From: Panacagrimonas sp963975245
GTDB taxonomy: Bacteria > Pseudomonadota > Gammaproteobacteria > Nevskiales > Nevskiaceae
Length of the DNA stretch: 64,000 nucleotides
Direction: 5' to 3'
NCBI GenBank assembly: GCA_963975245.1
Contig: CAXBFJ010000010.1
Location: 1-64,000 of the forward strand
Shown: positions 26,479 through 35,881 of the stretch, piece by piece
How positions within the stretch are numbered: position 1 is the stretch's first letter
How the letters are laid out: every line of letters begins with the position of its first letter
The notes under the pieces: model-generated
Seen by the model: only the letters and a program-made list of their open reading frames with translations
Told to the model about the DNA's origin: nothing
Databases searched by the model: none
Made by a program: the position numbers and the translations under genes

Positions 26479-27245
26479 GCAGGTTCCGGTACGCGGTTCT
26501 GGGTAGCGGTAGCCACGGCAATGCCATCGTTGTCGAGGGTGGTGGCACCCGGGTGCTGGTGGACTGTGGCTTTGGCGTGCGCGAGTTGGCGTCCCGTGCA
26601 GCGCGAATCGGACTGGAACTGGGTTCGCTCGATGCGGTGCTGGTGACCCACGAGCACGGCGATCACATCGGCGGCGTTGCCCGTGTCGGGCGTGCGCTGA
26701 AGATTCCGCTGATGATGACCCGTGGCACCGCGCTCGGGCGTCGTGACTGGACGGGTTGTCAGGTGCAGCATATTTCGCCGCACCAGTCCTTTGTTCTGGG
26801 CGATCTGGATGTTCAGCCCTTCCCCGTGCCCCACGATGCACGCGAGCCCTGCCATTTCACCTTTGTTCATGAATCCCGCCGGCTGGGCGTGGTTTCGGAT
26901 CTGGGCCATGTCACGCCGCATGTCAGCCGCAGTCTGGACGCCTGCAATGCCTTGTTGCTGGAGTTCAATCACGACGTGGACATGCTCGCCCGCGGACCGT
27001 ACCCGGCCCAGCTCAAGCGCAGGGTCGCTGGCGATCTGGGGCACCTGTCCAATATCCAGGCGGCTGAGTTGCTGCGCGGACTTGATCGCTCCCGCCTTCA
27101 AGCGCTGGTCCTGACGCATATCTCGCAGAAGAACAACACGCCGGAACTGGCGCGTGCGGCGGCCTGCGAAGCACTGGACGATGATCCGGACTGGTGTATC
27201 TGCGCCGAGCAGGATCACGGCAGTGGCTGGCGAGAGGTCCATTGA
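26475..27245 (+). CDS. Metallo-beta-lactamase-fold hydrolase (YycJ/WalJ-like), unusual CTG start
   Basis: 256 aa if started at CTG 26475. The metal site THEHGDH is at 59-65 and a later SDLGHV plus LTHISQKNN complete it. The family's N-terminus, FxVLGSGSxGNA, is encoded at 26484-26522 (YAVLGSGSHGNAIVVEG), upstream of the first ATG/GTG/TTG in frame (GTG 26553). No such codon exists between the DUF1820 stop and that block, so a CTG at 26475, overlapping the DUF1820 TGA as CTGA, is the best start. WalJ-like proteins are likely DNA- or RNA-acting 5' exonucleases. Translation is probably coupled to DUF1820. Confidence 0.85.
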   Translation: MSRFRYAVLGSGSHGNAIVVEGGGTRVLVDCGFGVRELASRAARIGLELGSLDAVLVTHEHGDHIGGVARVGRALKIPLMMTRGTALGRRDWTGCQVQHISPHQSFVLGDLDVQPFPVPHDAREPCHFTFVHESRRLGVVSDLGHVTPHVSRSLDACNALLLEFNHDVDMLARGPYPAQLKRRVAGDLGHLSNIQAAELLRGLDRSRLQALVLTHISQKNNTPELARAAACEALDDDPDWCICAEQDHGSGWREVH

Positions 27246-27327
27246 GTCCGGATTCAAGACGGCTCAGGCCATCCGGTGTCGCCCCAACTCCTAGTAGAAT
27301 TACGTTCGTCCCCGCTTCGCTGATCCC

Positions 27328-30300
27328 ATGACTGTTCTCGTTGTTCCTTCGGCCGCGCGCCTCTCCCCATTTCGTGTCGCGCGCCTGCTGGAGCGACTCA
27401 GACTCCATGCTCCCGGCCTGAGTGGATTGCTGGTGCAGGACTTCTTCCTGCTCAAGGGCGAGGCGGATCAGGAAAAATTGCGAGCCTTGCTGGGCGAAGG
27501 CCCTGCAACGCTGCCGGATGGCGATGCCCGTCTGTTCGTCGTGCCGCGCCTGGGCACGCAGTCGCCGTGGAGCAGCAAGGCGACCGACATCGCCCGCGTT
27601 TGCGGTCTTTCCAGGCTGGAGCGAATCGAGCGCGGCCGGGTCGTGGTGCTGACGGGCGTGGAATCGCTTCCGCCCGCGGCGCAGGGCGAATTGCACGATC
27701 CGATGATGGAGTCCGTGCTGCAGGATGTCGGCGCCCTTGAGCACGTGTTTGATACGCAGCCCGTTCGCACGCTGCGCCGGGTTCCGGTTCTGGCCGAGGG
27801 CGCCGGGGCGCTGGCAACTGCCAATCGCGAATGGGGGCTGGCGCTGTCGGATGACGAGATCGACTATCTGGTCGCGCACGCGCAGGAATCCGGTCAGGAC
27901 CCGACGGATGCCGAGCTGATGATGTTTGCGCAGGTCAACTCGGAACATTGCCGCCACAAGATCTTCAACGCTGAGTTCGTCGTCGACGGACAGGCCCAGC
28001 CGCTGTCTCTGTTCCAGATGATCAAGGAGACATACAAGGCCAGCCCGGATGGCGTGCTGTCGGCCTACAAGGACAATTGCGCGGTCATTGAGGGCAGCGA
28101 AAAGGCCATGCGCTGGTTCCCGGATGCTGAGCACGTCTGGTCAGGGCACGAAGAAGCGGTCGGCATCCTGATGAAGGTGGAAACGCACAACCATCCCACG
28201 GGAATCTCACCTCATCCAGGCGCTGCGACGGGCGCCGGTGGCGAGATCCGCGATGAAGGCGCGACCGGTCGCGGCGGCAAGCCCAAGGCTGGAATGTGTG
28301 GCTTCAACGTCGCCAATCTGCACATTCCCGATTTCCCCCAGCCCTGGGAGGCGCCGCTGTCACGCCCACAGAACATGGCGTCGGCGCTGTCGATCATGCT
28401 CGAGGCGCCTATCGGCGCTGCTGCCTACAACAACGAATTCGGTCGCCCCAATCTGGTCGGCTATTTCCGGACGTTTGAGCAGGTCACCGATGACGGCCGC
28501 AATCGCGGTTATCACAAGCCGATCATGATCGCTGGCGGTTACGGCAACATCCGTCTGCCGCACGTGGAAAAGCGTGAAGTGGAGGTCGGCGCCAAGCTGA
28601 TCGTGCTGGGCGGTCCGGCCATGCTGATCGGTCTGGGCGGCGGCGCGGCGAGTTCCATGGCCACCGGAACCTCGGATGCCGCGCTGGATTTTGCCTCCGT
28701 ACAACGGGCCAACCCCGAACTGGAGCGACGCTGTCAGGAAGTTATCGACGCCTGCTGGGCCATGGGGGAGGGCAACCCAATCCTGTCCATCCACGACGTA
28801 GGCGCAGGCGGCATTTCCAATGCGCTGCCGGAGTTGGTCGACAGCGACGGTCGCGGCGGACATTTCCGGCTGCGGGATGTACTGAGCGCCGACCCGGCCT
28901 TGTCGCCGATGGAAATCTGGTGCAACGAGTCGCAGGAGCGCTACGTGCTGGCTGCAGACGACGCCGGCCTAGAAGTGCTTCGCGGTATTTGCGCGCGTGA
29001 GCGCTGCCCGATGGCGGTTGTAGGCACCGCAACGGCCGATGCGCAGCTGATTGTGGAAGATGCCGATGCCAGCCGGCCGGTGGATATGCCCATGCCGGTT
29101 CTGCTGGGCAAGCCGCCGAGACTGGTGCGGCGCAGCGAACGCACTCAGCCCCAATACAAAGCACTGGAAGCCTGTGACCGGCTGGAGACGCCCGCAGGAT
29201 TTCTGGAGGCCACGCATCGCGTCCTGCGCCATCCTGCGGTTGCGAGCAAGCAGTTTCTGATCACCATTGGTGATCGCACTGTGGGCGGCCTGACCGTGCG
29301 CGATCAGATGGTTGGCCCCTGGCAGGTTCCGGTCGCAGATTGTGGTGTGACCGCGACTGGCTTCGAGTCCATCAACGGCGAAGCCATGAGCGTGGGCGAG
29401 CGCCCGGTTCTGGCACTGCTGGATGCCGCGGCGTCCGGCCGCATGGCTGTGGGCGAAGCCATCACCAACATCGCTGCTGCACGAATTGAAAAGCTGTCGG
29501 ACATCCGGCTTTCAGCCAACTGGATGGCGGCCTGCGGGCAGGGCGACGAAGACGCCCGACTGTTTGATGCGGTCAAAGCGGTCGGAACCGAGCTGTGCCC
29601 GCAACTGGGTATCTGCATTCCGGTGGGCAAGGATTCCCTGTCCATGAAATCGGTTTGGACTGGCCCGACCCCGGATTCACAGGACGCGCAGCCGCAGATG
29701 CAGACCGCGCCGATGACGCTGGTGGCAACCGCGTTCGCACCGGTAAGCGATGTCAGGTCCAGTCTCACGCCGCAGCTGCAGATGGACCAGGGGCCAACGC
29801 AGCTGCTGTTGATAGATTTAGGCAACGGGCGTGATCGGCTGGGAGGCTCGATCTTCGCGCAGGTCACCAGTCAGATGGGCGATGTTGCGCCGGATCTGGA
29901 CCAACCGGCGCAGTTGCGTGAAGCCTTTGCGTTGATCCAGGACTGGAACGGGCAGCAGAAAATTCTCGCCTATCACGATCGCTCAGACGGCGGTTTGCTG
30001 ACAACACTCTGCGAGATGGCATTTGCCGGACACTGCGGCCTGCGCGTCAGCGGCCTCAACGCTGCTGCATTGCTCAATGAAGAACTCGGCATGCTCCTGC
30101 AGGTGGCAGATGCCGATGCCCAGGACATGCTTTCCGCAGCGCAGGCTCGCGGGCTCAGCGCTGCGCTGATCGGGCAGCCGCACGCGGACGACAGAATCAT
30201 CATTGCCCATGGCGAGCGCACCTTGCTGGATCAGTCGCGGGCGGCGCTCTTTCGCATCTGGTCGGAGACCAGCTATCGCATGGCGCGCCTGCGCGACAAC

Positions 30301-31191
30301 CCGGCCAGCGCTGATGAAGAGTTTGAGACTGCCGGCCGCGCCAGTGATCCCGGCTTGAGTGTCAGCCTGAGTTTTGATCCTGCGCAGGCCCCAGCATTCT
30401 CAATCGGCGGGAAAGCAAAGCCGAAAGTCGCGATGCTGCGCGAGCAGGGGGTCAACGGACAGGCCGAGATGGCTTATGCATTTCATGCCGCCGGTTTTGA
30501 AAGTGTTGACGTGCATATGTCAGAAGTTCTCAGCGGAGAAACGCAGCTCGAGACATTCTCGGGTCTTGTTGCCTGTGGCGGCTTTTCCTATGGCGACGTG
30601 CTGGGCGCAGGCCAGGGTTGGGCCAGAAGCATCTTGTTCAACCCGCGCGCACGCGAGGCGTTTTCCACCTTCTTTGGTGACGAAAAGAAATTTGCGCTGG
30701 GCGTCTGCAACGGTTGCCAGATGCTGGCAGGACTCCGGGAGCTGATTCCCGGCGCAGAGTCATGGCCGATGTTTCGGCGCAATCGCTCGGAGCAGTTTGA
30801 GGCGCGCTGGTCCATGGTCGAGATTCTGGAGTCGAAGTCGGTATTCTTTTCCGATATGGCCGGCACGCGCATGCCGCTGGCCGTGGCACATGGCGAGGGC
30901 CGTGCGGAATTCAGACTGGAGTCGCATCTGGGGACGATGCAGGCAGGTGCACAGATCGCAATGCGCTACATCGAGCGCAGCGGTGAAGTCGCAAGCCGAT
31001 ATCCTGCCAACCCCAACGGCTCGCCTGGCGGCGTCACCGCGATCTGTAACGCAGACGGCAGGGTCACTGCCCTAATGCCGCATCCAGAGCGAAGCATCCA
31101 TGGCGTGACGGGTTCCTGGTGGCCGCAAGCCACCAAGGCCGAAAAGACGCCCTGGCTGCGCATGTTCCAGAACGCGCGCGCCTGGGTCTGA
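27328..31191 (+). CDS. purL: Phosphoribosylformylglycinamidine synthase
   Basis: 1287 aa, the large single-chain form of gammaproteobacteria. It makes FGAM from FGAR, glutamine and ATP in purine synthesis. The FGAM synthase catalytic region contains MKVETHNHPTGISPHPGAATG and NSEHCRHKIFNAEF; a second AIRS-like half contains GKDSLSMKS; and the C-terminal glutaminase has FSYGDVLGAGQGWA and the nucleophile in LGVCNGCQML. Length and motif order are normal. It ends 12 bases before a convergent cytochrome gene. Confidence 0.98.
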   Translation: MTVLVVPSAARLSPFRVARLLERLRLHAPGLSGLLVQDFFLLKGEADQEKLRALLGEGPATLPDGDARLFVVPRLGTQSPWSSKATDIARVCGLSRLERIERGRVVVLTGVESLPPAAQGELHDPMMESVLQDVGALEHVFDTQPVRTLRRVPVLAEGAGALATANREWGLALSDDEIDYLVAHAQESGQDPTDAELMMFAQVNSEHCRHKIFNAEFVVDGQAQPLSLFQMIKETYKASPDGVLSAYKDNCAVIEGSEKAMRWFPDAEHVWSGHEEAVGILMKVETHNHPTGISPHPGAATGAGGEIRDEGATGRGGKPKAGMCGFNVANLHIPDFPQPWEAPLSRPQNMASALSIMLEAPIGAAAYNNEFGRPNLVGYFRTFEQVTDDGRNRGYHKPIMIAGGYGNIRLPHVEKREVEVGAKLIVLGGPAMLIGLGGGAASSMATGTSDAALDFASVQRANPELERRCQEVIDACWAMGEGNPILSIHDVGAGGISNALPELVDSDGRGGHFRLRDVLSADPALSPMEIWCNESQERYVLAADDAGLEVLRGICARERCPMAVVGTATADAQLIVEDADASRPVDMPMPVLLGKPPRLVRRSERTQPQYKALEACDRLETPAGFLEATHRVLRHPAVASKQFLITIGDRTVGGLTVRDQMVGPWQVPVADCGVTATGFESINGEAMSVGERPVLALLDAAASGRMAVGEAITNIAAARIEKLSDIRLSANWMAACGQGDEDARLFDAVKAVGTELCPQLGICIPVGKDSLSMKSVWTGPTPDSQDAQPQMQTAPMTLVATAFAPVSDVRSSLTPQLQMDQGPTQLLLIDLGNGRDRLGGSIFAQVTSQMGDVAPDLDQPAQLREAFALIQDWNGQQKILAYHDRSDGGLLTTLCEMAFAGHCGLRVSGLNAAALLNEELGMLLQVADADAQDMLSAAQARGLSAALIGQPHADDRIIIAHGERTLLDQSRAALFRIWSETSYRMARLRDNPASADEEFETAGRASDPGLSVSLSFDPAQAPAFSIGGKAKPKVAMLREQGVNGQAEMAYAFHAAGFESVDVHMSEVLSGETQLETFSGLVACGGFSYGDVLGAGQGWARSILFNPRAREAFSTFFGDEKKFALGVCNGCQMLAGLRELIPGAESWPMFRRNRSEQFEARWSMVEILESKSVFFSDMAGTRMPLAVAHGEGRAEFRLESHLGTMQAGAQIAMRYIERSGEVASRYPANPNGSPGGVTAICNADGRVTALMPHPERSIHGVTGSWWPQATKAEKTPWLRMFQNARAWV

Positions 31192-31203
31192 TCGCCGCGG
31201 GGT

Positions 31204-31629
31204 CTATTTGGCTTGAGGCTGCTGTGCGGGCTTCAGGTCAAGAATCCAGCGCGCAATATCTTGGGCTTCGTCTTCCGAGATGTTGGGGTTGCTGATCATT
31301 GGCACAAACCCCCAGGCGCCTGCACCGCCAAAGCGAATTTTCGCCGCCAGTGCGTCCAGCTGTGCCTGCGGGTCTTGCTTGTAGGCACCTGAGTAGCGCA
31401 GCGCCACGGCCAGATACGGTGGGCCGATTCTCTGCCCTTCGGCTTCGTGGCAGGCATTGCAGCCGCGATCATTGAACAGTTTCTTCGCGCTGGCGTCGTC
31501 AAGCTCAGCTGCTGCCAGGGTCAGGGGCATCACCAGCATGGCGGTCAGCAGGCCGATACTCGGCGCGCGGCGTAGAAGCGAGAACATCGCCGTGCGTCGT
31601 GACGTGGGTGTTGATGTAGCCATTTTCAT
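31204..31629 (-). CDS. Exported monoheme cytochrome c (c551-like)
   Basis: 141 aa. A signal peptide (hydrophobic 23-40, ending LAAA) precedes KKLFNDRGCNACHEAEG with heme motif CNACH at 57-61; Met 111 (FVPMISNPNISEDEA) is the likely axial ligand. It fits a class I periplasmic electron carrier. Its ATG overlaps the stop of the upstream beta-propeller gene (ATGA), so it is likely its redox partner. Confidence 0.9.
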   Translation of the reverse strand: MKMATSTPTSRRTAMFSLLRRAPSIGLLTAMLVMPLTLAAAELDDASAKKLFNDRGCNACHEAEGQRIGPPYLAVALRYSGAYKQDPQAQLDALAAKIRFGGAGAWGFVPMISNPNISEDEAQDIARWILDLKPAQQPQAK

Positions 31630-33440
31630 CGGTCCCCCGGATGAATCAGGACGCCCATTGAAGGTCCGGAACCTTCTGGGTAGTTGCCATAGGATGCAAT
31701 CAGGTCGCCGGTTTTTCCGTCAACGGCAACCTGGCGCAGATAGGCCATGCGTCGGGGCAGCGGCAGAACCGTGGAGATGCCGGTTTCCGGATCAAGGCGA
31801 TAAATCACATCGCTGTTGGCATTGACCACCCACAGCACCTGACGTGATTCATCCCAGGTCACTGAATAGGGCGCCGCAGAGCGGTCCGGCATGTCGTAGG
31901 TGTTCAGCAGTTTGCCGTCCTGCATGCGGATCTTGGCGACCTGACCGCTGCCAAACAGTGCGACCCACAAATGGCCTGTGTTATCGACGGACATGCGGCG
32001 AGGGCCGGTGCCTTCCCTGAACTCGACCAGCTTGTCGATCTTCTTGCTCTGCGTGTCGATGCAGGCGACGTGTCCGTTGACCTGTGAGTACCAGACGCAT
32101 TCTCCGCCCTTGGGCAGCACCGCGGCATAGATCAGATGGTTGATCGGGCTCATGCCCTCAACCTTGTTGGTGTCGTAGAAAGCCACGTGACCCGTATCCG
32201 GATTGAGCGTGCCCATCTGATTGGAGCCGACCAGGGTGATCCAGATGTTGCCGTCAGAATCGCGCGCCAGATGTCCGCGGGAATCGATGGACATGTCATG
32301 GACGATGGCCGCACCGCCCATCGATGCATCATCAGCCAGATTGGACGGACGCAGGGTCCACATCGTCCACTTTTCATCTTTGGGCACGAAGCGGGCGAAC
32401 TGATCGTTGTCGATCATCGATATCCAGAGGTTTCCGTCATCGTCCGGGATGATCGTGTGCGGGCCGGTCGAGCCATCAAACTCCGGTGCATACCACTTGG
32501 TCTCGCCGTTTTCGGGATTGAGGCGAACAATCTGGTTGCGACGGACATCAGCGCCCCACAGGTAGGGCGAGCCGGGGGCGGGGACCATTTCCCTGACCAA
32601 TGCCAGATCCGGAAAGGCGAATTCCTTGATGACGGTGTTCTCGTTGACTGCAAGGTCGCCGCCGTAGTCGTAGGCGTCCCGGTGCAGGCTGTCCGTGCTG
32701 TGTGGAAAGTGGCTGGCCAGATACTGGGCAATGATCTCGCCCTGCTTCAGGTTGAAGAAGTTGTAGTCCGCATTCTGTGCTGTGAGCCAGTCAATGGCGT
32801 CGAGGCTGACCGGGCTTTCCAGCGGGAAGACCGAGTAATGCTTGGAGCGCATGTACTTGACCACCGTGCGCCAGGACTCATGGCGAACTACCTTGCGCCA
32901 TTCTTCGAGCGCCTTCTGGTCGCCTTCCGGCCCGCCGCTGACGGCTTCGATCTGTGCGGCGTATTCGCGTACGCGCGGGCTCGCCATCTGATGGCAGCTG
33001 GAACAACCTGAGAGGGTGATGTTGCGCGCATCTCCCGCCGGCATCTGCCCAAACCAGGCGGAGGCGGGGACCTGATCGGCGATATTGCTGCTGTTTTTCA
33101 GAAACAGGGTTTTCTGTTCACCTTTGTTGGCCGAAGTCACCGCAACCGGTGTCTTGTCTGGCGGCTCGAAGCCCGGTTTGCTGACGGTCAGTACCGCCTG
33201 CTTGAGCGACTGATGTTTGCCGGTGGCAAGCTCGTAATGGCCCTGGGCGTCCGTGAAGGTGGTAATGGCCGCCGCTCCGCGGGTTTCATCAGGGAAACTC
33301 AGAGTGACCATCGCCTGAGCAACTGCTCGGGCGTCTTCGACTCTGACCACCTTGCCTGAAATGCTGGCAGCGCTGACGGAGACGGCGGTCGTCAGGCAGA
33401 CCATGCTCAATATCAGGCGTGACGCGATACCTCGATCCAT
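31626..33440 (-). CDS. Exported heme protein: carboxypeptidase-regulatory-like, cytochrome c and Vgb-like propeller domains
   Basis: 604 aa. After the signal peptide (to about 25) a beta domain (SISGKVVRVEDARAVAQAMV, 26-115) resembles carboxypeptidase regulatory-like folds. A heme motif CSSCH lies at 146-150. The C-terminal half repeats GxLWxSxxDxDQFARFxP-type blades (DDDGNLWISMIDNDQ, DSDGNIWITLVGSNQ, DNTGHLWVALFGSG, VLWVVNANSDVIYRLD), a virginiamycin-B-lyase-like beta-propeller. A periplasmic redox enzyme is likely; lyase activity is uncertain because of the heme fusion. It is translationally coupled to the cytochrome gene downstream. Confidence 0.85.
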   Translation of the reverse strand: MDRGIASRLILSMVCLTTAVSVSAASISGKVVRVEDARAVAQAMVTLSFPDETRGAAAITTFTDAQGHYELATGKHQSLKQAVLTVSKPGFEPPDKTPVAVTSANKGEQKTLFLKNSSNIADQVPASAWFGQMPAGDARNITLSGCSSCHQMASPRVREYAAQIEAVSGGPEGDQKALEEWRKVVRHESWRTVVKYMRSKHYSVFPLESPVSLDAIDWLTAQNADYNFFNLKQGEIIAQYLASHFPHSTDSLHRDAYDYGGDLAVNENTVIKEFAFPDLALVREMVPAPGSPYLWGADVRRNQIVRLNPENGETKWYAPEFDGSTGPHTIIPDDDGNLWISMIDNDQFARFVPKDEKWTMWTLRPSNLADDASMGGAAIVHDMSIDSRGHLARDSDGNIWITLVGSNQMGTLNPDTGHVAFYDTNKVEGMSPINHLIYAAVLPKGGECVWYSQVNGHVACIDTQSKKIDKLVEFREGTGPRRMSVDNTGHLWVALFGSGQVAKIRMQDGKLLNTYDMPDRSAAPYSVTWDESRQVLWVVNANSDVIYRLDPETGISTVLPLPRRMAYLRQVAVDGKTGDLIASYGNYPEGSGPSMGVLIHPGDR

Positions 33441-33619
33441 GCCGGTTTTCCTCGGGCGCTAGGCTAATACCCGATGCTAGGCCCGCAGCTCATGTATCCG
33501 GAATCACGTAATCGGGTTAGTGCCAAACACCGAATGAGGAAACCCCTGGTGAGGCCTGGTCAGCGGGGGTGCGAAACAAGGCCGACGCTGCGGCCCCAGT
33601 CGAGCGGTGATGAGAGTGA

Positions 33620-34306
33620 CTAGAGCCCATTGGCCTTGATCGCCTTGATCGCAGCTTTCATTCGCAGCATCGAGAACAGGGCCAACATCGAGGTCAGTCC
33701 TGCCTGCGCCCACTCTGCTTTCTTTTCGTCCGAAAATTTTGACACGCGTTCCATGAACGCCGCGATCTCTGCCTGCGCGAGGTCATCGGCACGTTGGACA
33801 TAGATCTCGGCCAGGTCTGCGCTGAAGCCTTCCTTTTCGGTGAAGCCCGCGGCCCGCATATCGCCCCAGATGCCGACGATCTGTGCATCGACGCGACTCA
33901 AATACCGCGCGCCGTTGCGGGTCACCAGTTCAATCGCGCCGACCTTGTGCATCGCCTTGGCATCGGTCTCGGCTTTCGGATTTCGCTCTTTGACTGAAGC
34001 CAGAGGAACAAGGCTGTCATCGGCACCGAGCCGTGCAGCCAACAGTTCATCGAGGTGACGGATCGTGGCGGCATCCACCGGGACGGTGGCGTCGTGACTC
34101 GCCAGCGCTCGGCCAATCTCATCGAGCGACAAGCGCTTTTCCGATAACAGGGAACGAATGGTCTGGATGCCACGAACGTGTTCTTCGCCGTATTCCGACA
34201 CATTGGACTTGAGCTTTTTCGGGGGCGGCAGCAGCCCTTTGCGGAAGTAGACCCGAATCGCCTCGCGCTGAGCGCCCGTGCGCTGCTCCAACTCACTCAT
34301 CTTCAT
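33620..34306 (-). CDS. MerR family regulator, copy 1
   Basis: 228 aa from ATG 34306 (the longer frame to 34381 enters the operator region). The N-terminal winged HTH reads ELEQRTGAQREAIRVYFRKGLL, with EHVRGIQTIRSLLSEKRLSLDEI. The C-terminal effector domain (about 100-228) is not a known metal-binding tail; it includes RVDAQIVGIWGDMRAAGF and EKKAEWAQAGLTSM. The same architecture recurs in the gene at 38697-39383, so the two are paralogs. It is divergent from the AlkB-like gene, with palindromes between them, and probably controls it. Confidence 0.88.
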   Translation of the reverse strand: MKMSELEQRTGAQREAIRVYFRKGLLPPPKKLKSNVSEYGEEHVRGIQTIRSLLSEKRLSLDEIGRALASHDATVPVDAATIRHLDELLAARLGADDSLVPLASVKERNPKAETDAKAMHKVGAIELVTRNGARYLSRVDAQIVGIWGDMRAAGFTEKEGFSADLAEIYVQRADDLAQAEIAAFMERVSKFSDEKKAEWAQAGLTSMLALFSMLRMKAAIKAIKANGL

Positions 34307-34374
34307 GACGCTTCGCAAATTCCTTGTTTTCCTGGCGGACACCCTGCGCCTGAGGGTTCGAGCCATTCTAACAA

Positions 34375-34421
34375 TTGACACGTGTTATCAAGATGCGTAT
34401 TGTCAACACGCGTGTTATCAA
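34375..34421 (+). promoter_or_regulatory. Promoter/operator of AlkB-like gene with tandem palindromes
   Basis: TTGACA (34375-34380) and TATTGT (34398-34403) sit 17 bases apart as a candidate -35/-10. Two palindromes overlap: ACACGTGT (34378-34385) and AACACGCGTGTT (34405-34416, extended to 34400-34421). The 11-mer CGTGTTATCAA occurs twice, at 34381-34391 and 34411-34421, exactly 30 bp apart. It lies between divergent MerR copy 1 and the AlkB-like gene. Confidence 0.7.
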
Positions 34422-34515
34422 CACGCATTATTTGATACTCACATCGACCCTTCCAGATATCGCAGGCAAGCGGATTGTGCAGGGCGGCGTATACAGAACA
34501 ACAGGAGAACTCGGC

Positions 34516-35640
34516 ATGTATCACTACCTGAAATATTGGCTGGCCGTGGTGCTGCTCGGCACCGGATATCTCGGCTTCTTTCTCGGCGGCGGGTGGGTCT
34601 GGTTGGGCGTCGCGACGCTGCCGATCCTGGCGCTGCTGGATACTCTGGTGGGCCCGGACTACAGCATGACGCCGAAGCTCAGGCCAGCCATCGCTAACAT
34701 CCCGATCTGGATCTGCGCCGTTGGTCCCGTGTGTCTCTACTTTGCGTTTGCCTGGCGCATGTCGGTGGAAGATCTCAGTGGCTGGCAGCTGCTCGGCGGC
34801 GTGCTGAGTTGCGGATGGATGGGCGTGATTCCGCTCATTCCTGCGTCCCACGAGATGTACCACAAGCGCGATGTCGTGACGCGTACGGTGGGTCGCTATG
34901 CGCACCTGTGTATCCTCGATGCAACGCGCGAAATCGGTCATGTGGTGGGACACCACATTGACGTAGCGTCCGTGGAGGATTGCGATACCGCGCGGCGCGG
35001 TGAAACGCTGTGGGGCTTCACGCCGCGCTGCGTCATCAAGACCACCAAGCTGGATCTTAGAATTGAGGCCGAAGCTTTGCGCAAGCGTGGCCTGAGCCCC
35101 TGGAGTCTGCACAACCGCATGTATCGGGCGATTGCGGCGCAGATCGTGATGCAAAGCCTGCTGTTTGCTATTGCCGGTTGGCAGGGCGTGGTCTTTGGTC
35201 TGGCGGGAATGCTCGTATCGCGCTTCTGGGTGGAGTCATTCAACTACTTCCAGCATTACGGCTTCACGCGGGTGCCGGGTGCCCCGATCGGTCGCCGTCA
35301 CGCCTGGAATCACCTGGGCTGGGTCGCGCGCAATGTGGCTTTCGAAGTGACCAATCACTGCGATCACCACATGAACTCTTATCTGTCGTATTGGGAGCTG
35401 CGTCCCTACAAAGACGGCATCGCCATGCCCAGCGTCTTCCTGTGCTTCCTTGCCGCGTTGGTGCCGCCGATCTGGCACGAGCTGATCATCAAGCCGCGCC
35501 TGAAGCGCTGGGACCTCGAATTTGCGACCAAAGAAGAACGTGCCCTCGCCGCAGAACAGAACAAGGCTGCAGGTTGGCCGGACTGGTTCAGCGAAACCCC
35601 ATCCACGCAGATCGGTACGGCGGCGACTGTCGGCGCTTGA
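34516..35640 (+). CDS. AlkB-like membrane-bound diiron monooxygenase / desaturase
   Basis: 374 aa from ATG 34516 (AGGAGAA upstream; the frame is open to 34375 but through the promoter). Several membrane spans carry histidine boxes in the AlkB order: HEMYHK (112-117), HVVGHH (142-147), NYFQHYGF (243-250, the HYG motif) and NHCDHH (280-285). These ligate two irons at the cytoplasmic face in alkane hydroxylases, xylene monooxygenase and relatives. The enzyme should hydroxylate or desaturate a hydrophobic substrate with O2, using rubredoxin or ferredoxin; none is encoded nearby. The substrate is unknown. Regulation by the divergent MerR protein is likely. Confidence 0.9.
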   Translation: MYHYLKYWLAVVLLGTGYLGFFLGGGWVWLGVATLPILALLDTLVGPDYSMTPKLRPAIANIPIWICAVGPVCLYFAFAWRMSVEDLSGWQLLGGVLSCGWMGVIPLIPASHEMYHKRDVVTRTVGRYAHLCILDATREIGHVVGHHIDVASVEDCDTARRGETLWGFTPRCVIKTTKLDLRIEAEALRKRGLSPWSLHNRMYRAIAAQIVMQSLLFAIAGWQGVVFGLAGMLVSRFWVESFNYFQHYGFTRVPGAPIGRRHAWNHLGWVARNVAFEVTNHCDHHMNSYLSYWELRPYKDGIAMPSVFLCFLAALVPPIWHELIIKPRLKRWDLEFATKEERALAAEQNKAAGWPDWFSETPSTQIGTAATVGA

Positions 35641-35881
35641 GCATGCTATGTCCTTCGGAGCGCAAATCGGGGACGGGAAACGCTACAAACCGCATGGCCT
35701 GACCGGCAGCACCATTATTGAGTCGCGAGTGGCGGCGCCATTTTGCGCATGCAACAACTTGGTCGTTTACCGTGAAAAAACATCCAGAGATTCACGATGA
35801 GCAAGACGGTGTCCTGCGAACGTGGCGTCCTGTCACTGGCAACAAGTCAACGTGCTTTCAGGAGAACATTGATTCGCTTTG

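Noticed and set aside
27013..28134. 373-aa minus-strand ORF opposite purL and the MBL gene end
   Set aside because: Spans the ends of two well-supported genes on the other strand and has no recognisable domain.
35641..35881. Short ORFs between the AlkB-like and SDR genes
   Set aside because: They run into the SDR gene's antisense strand and have no ribosome sites or family features; the region appears to be a plain convergent gap.
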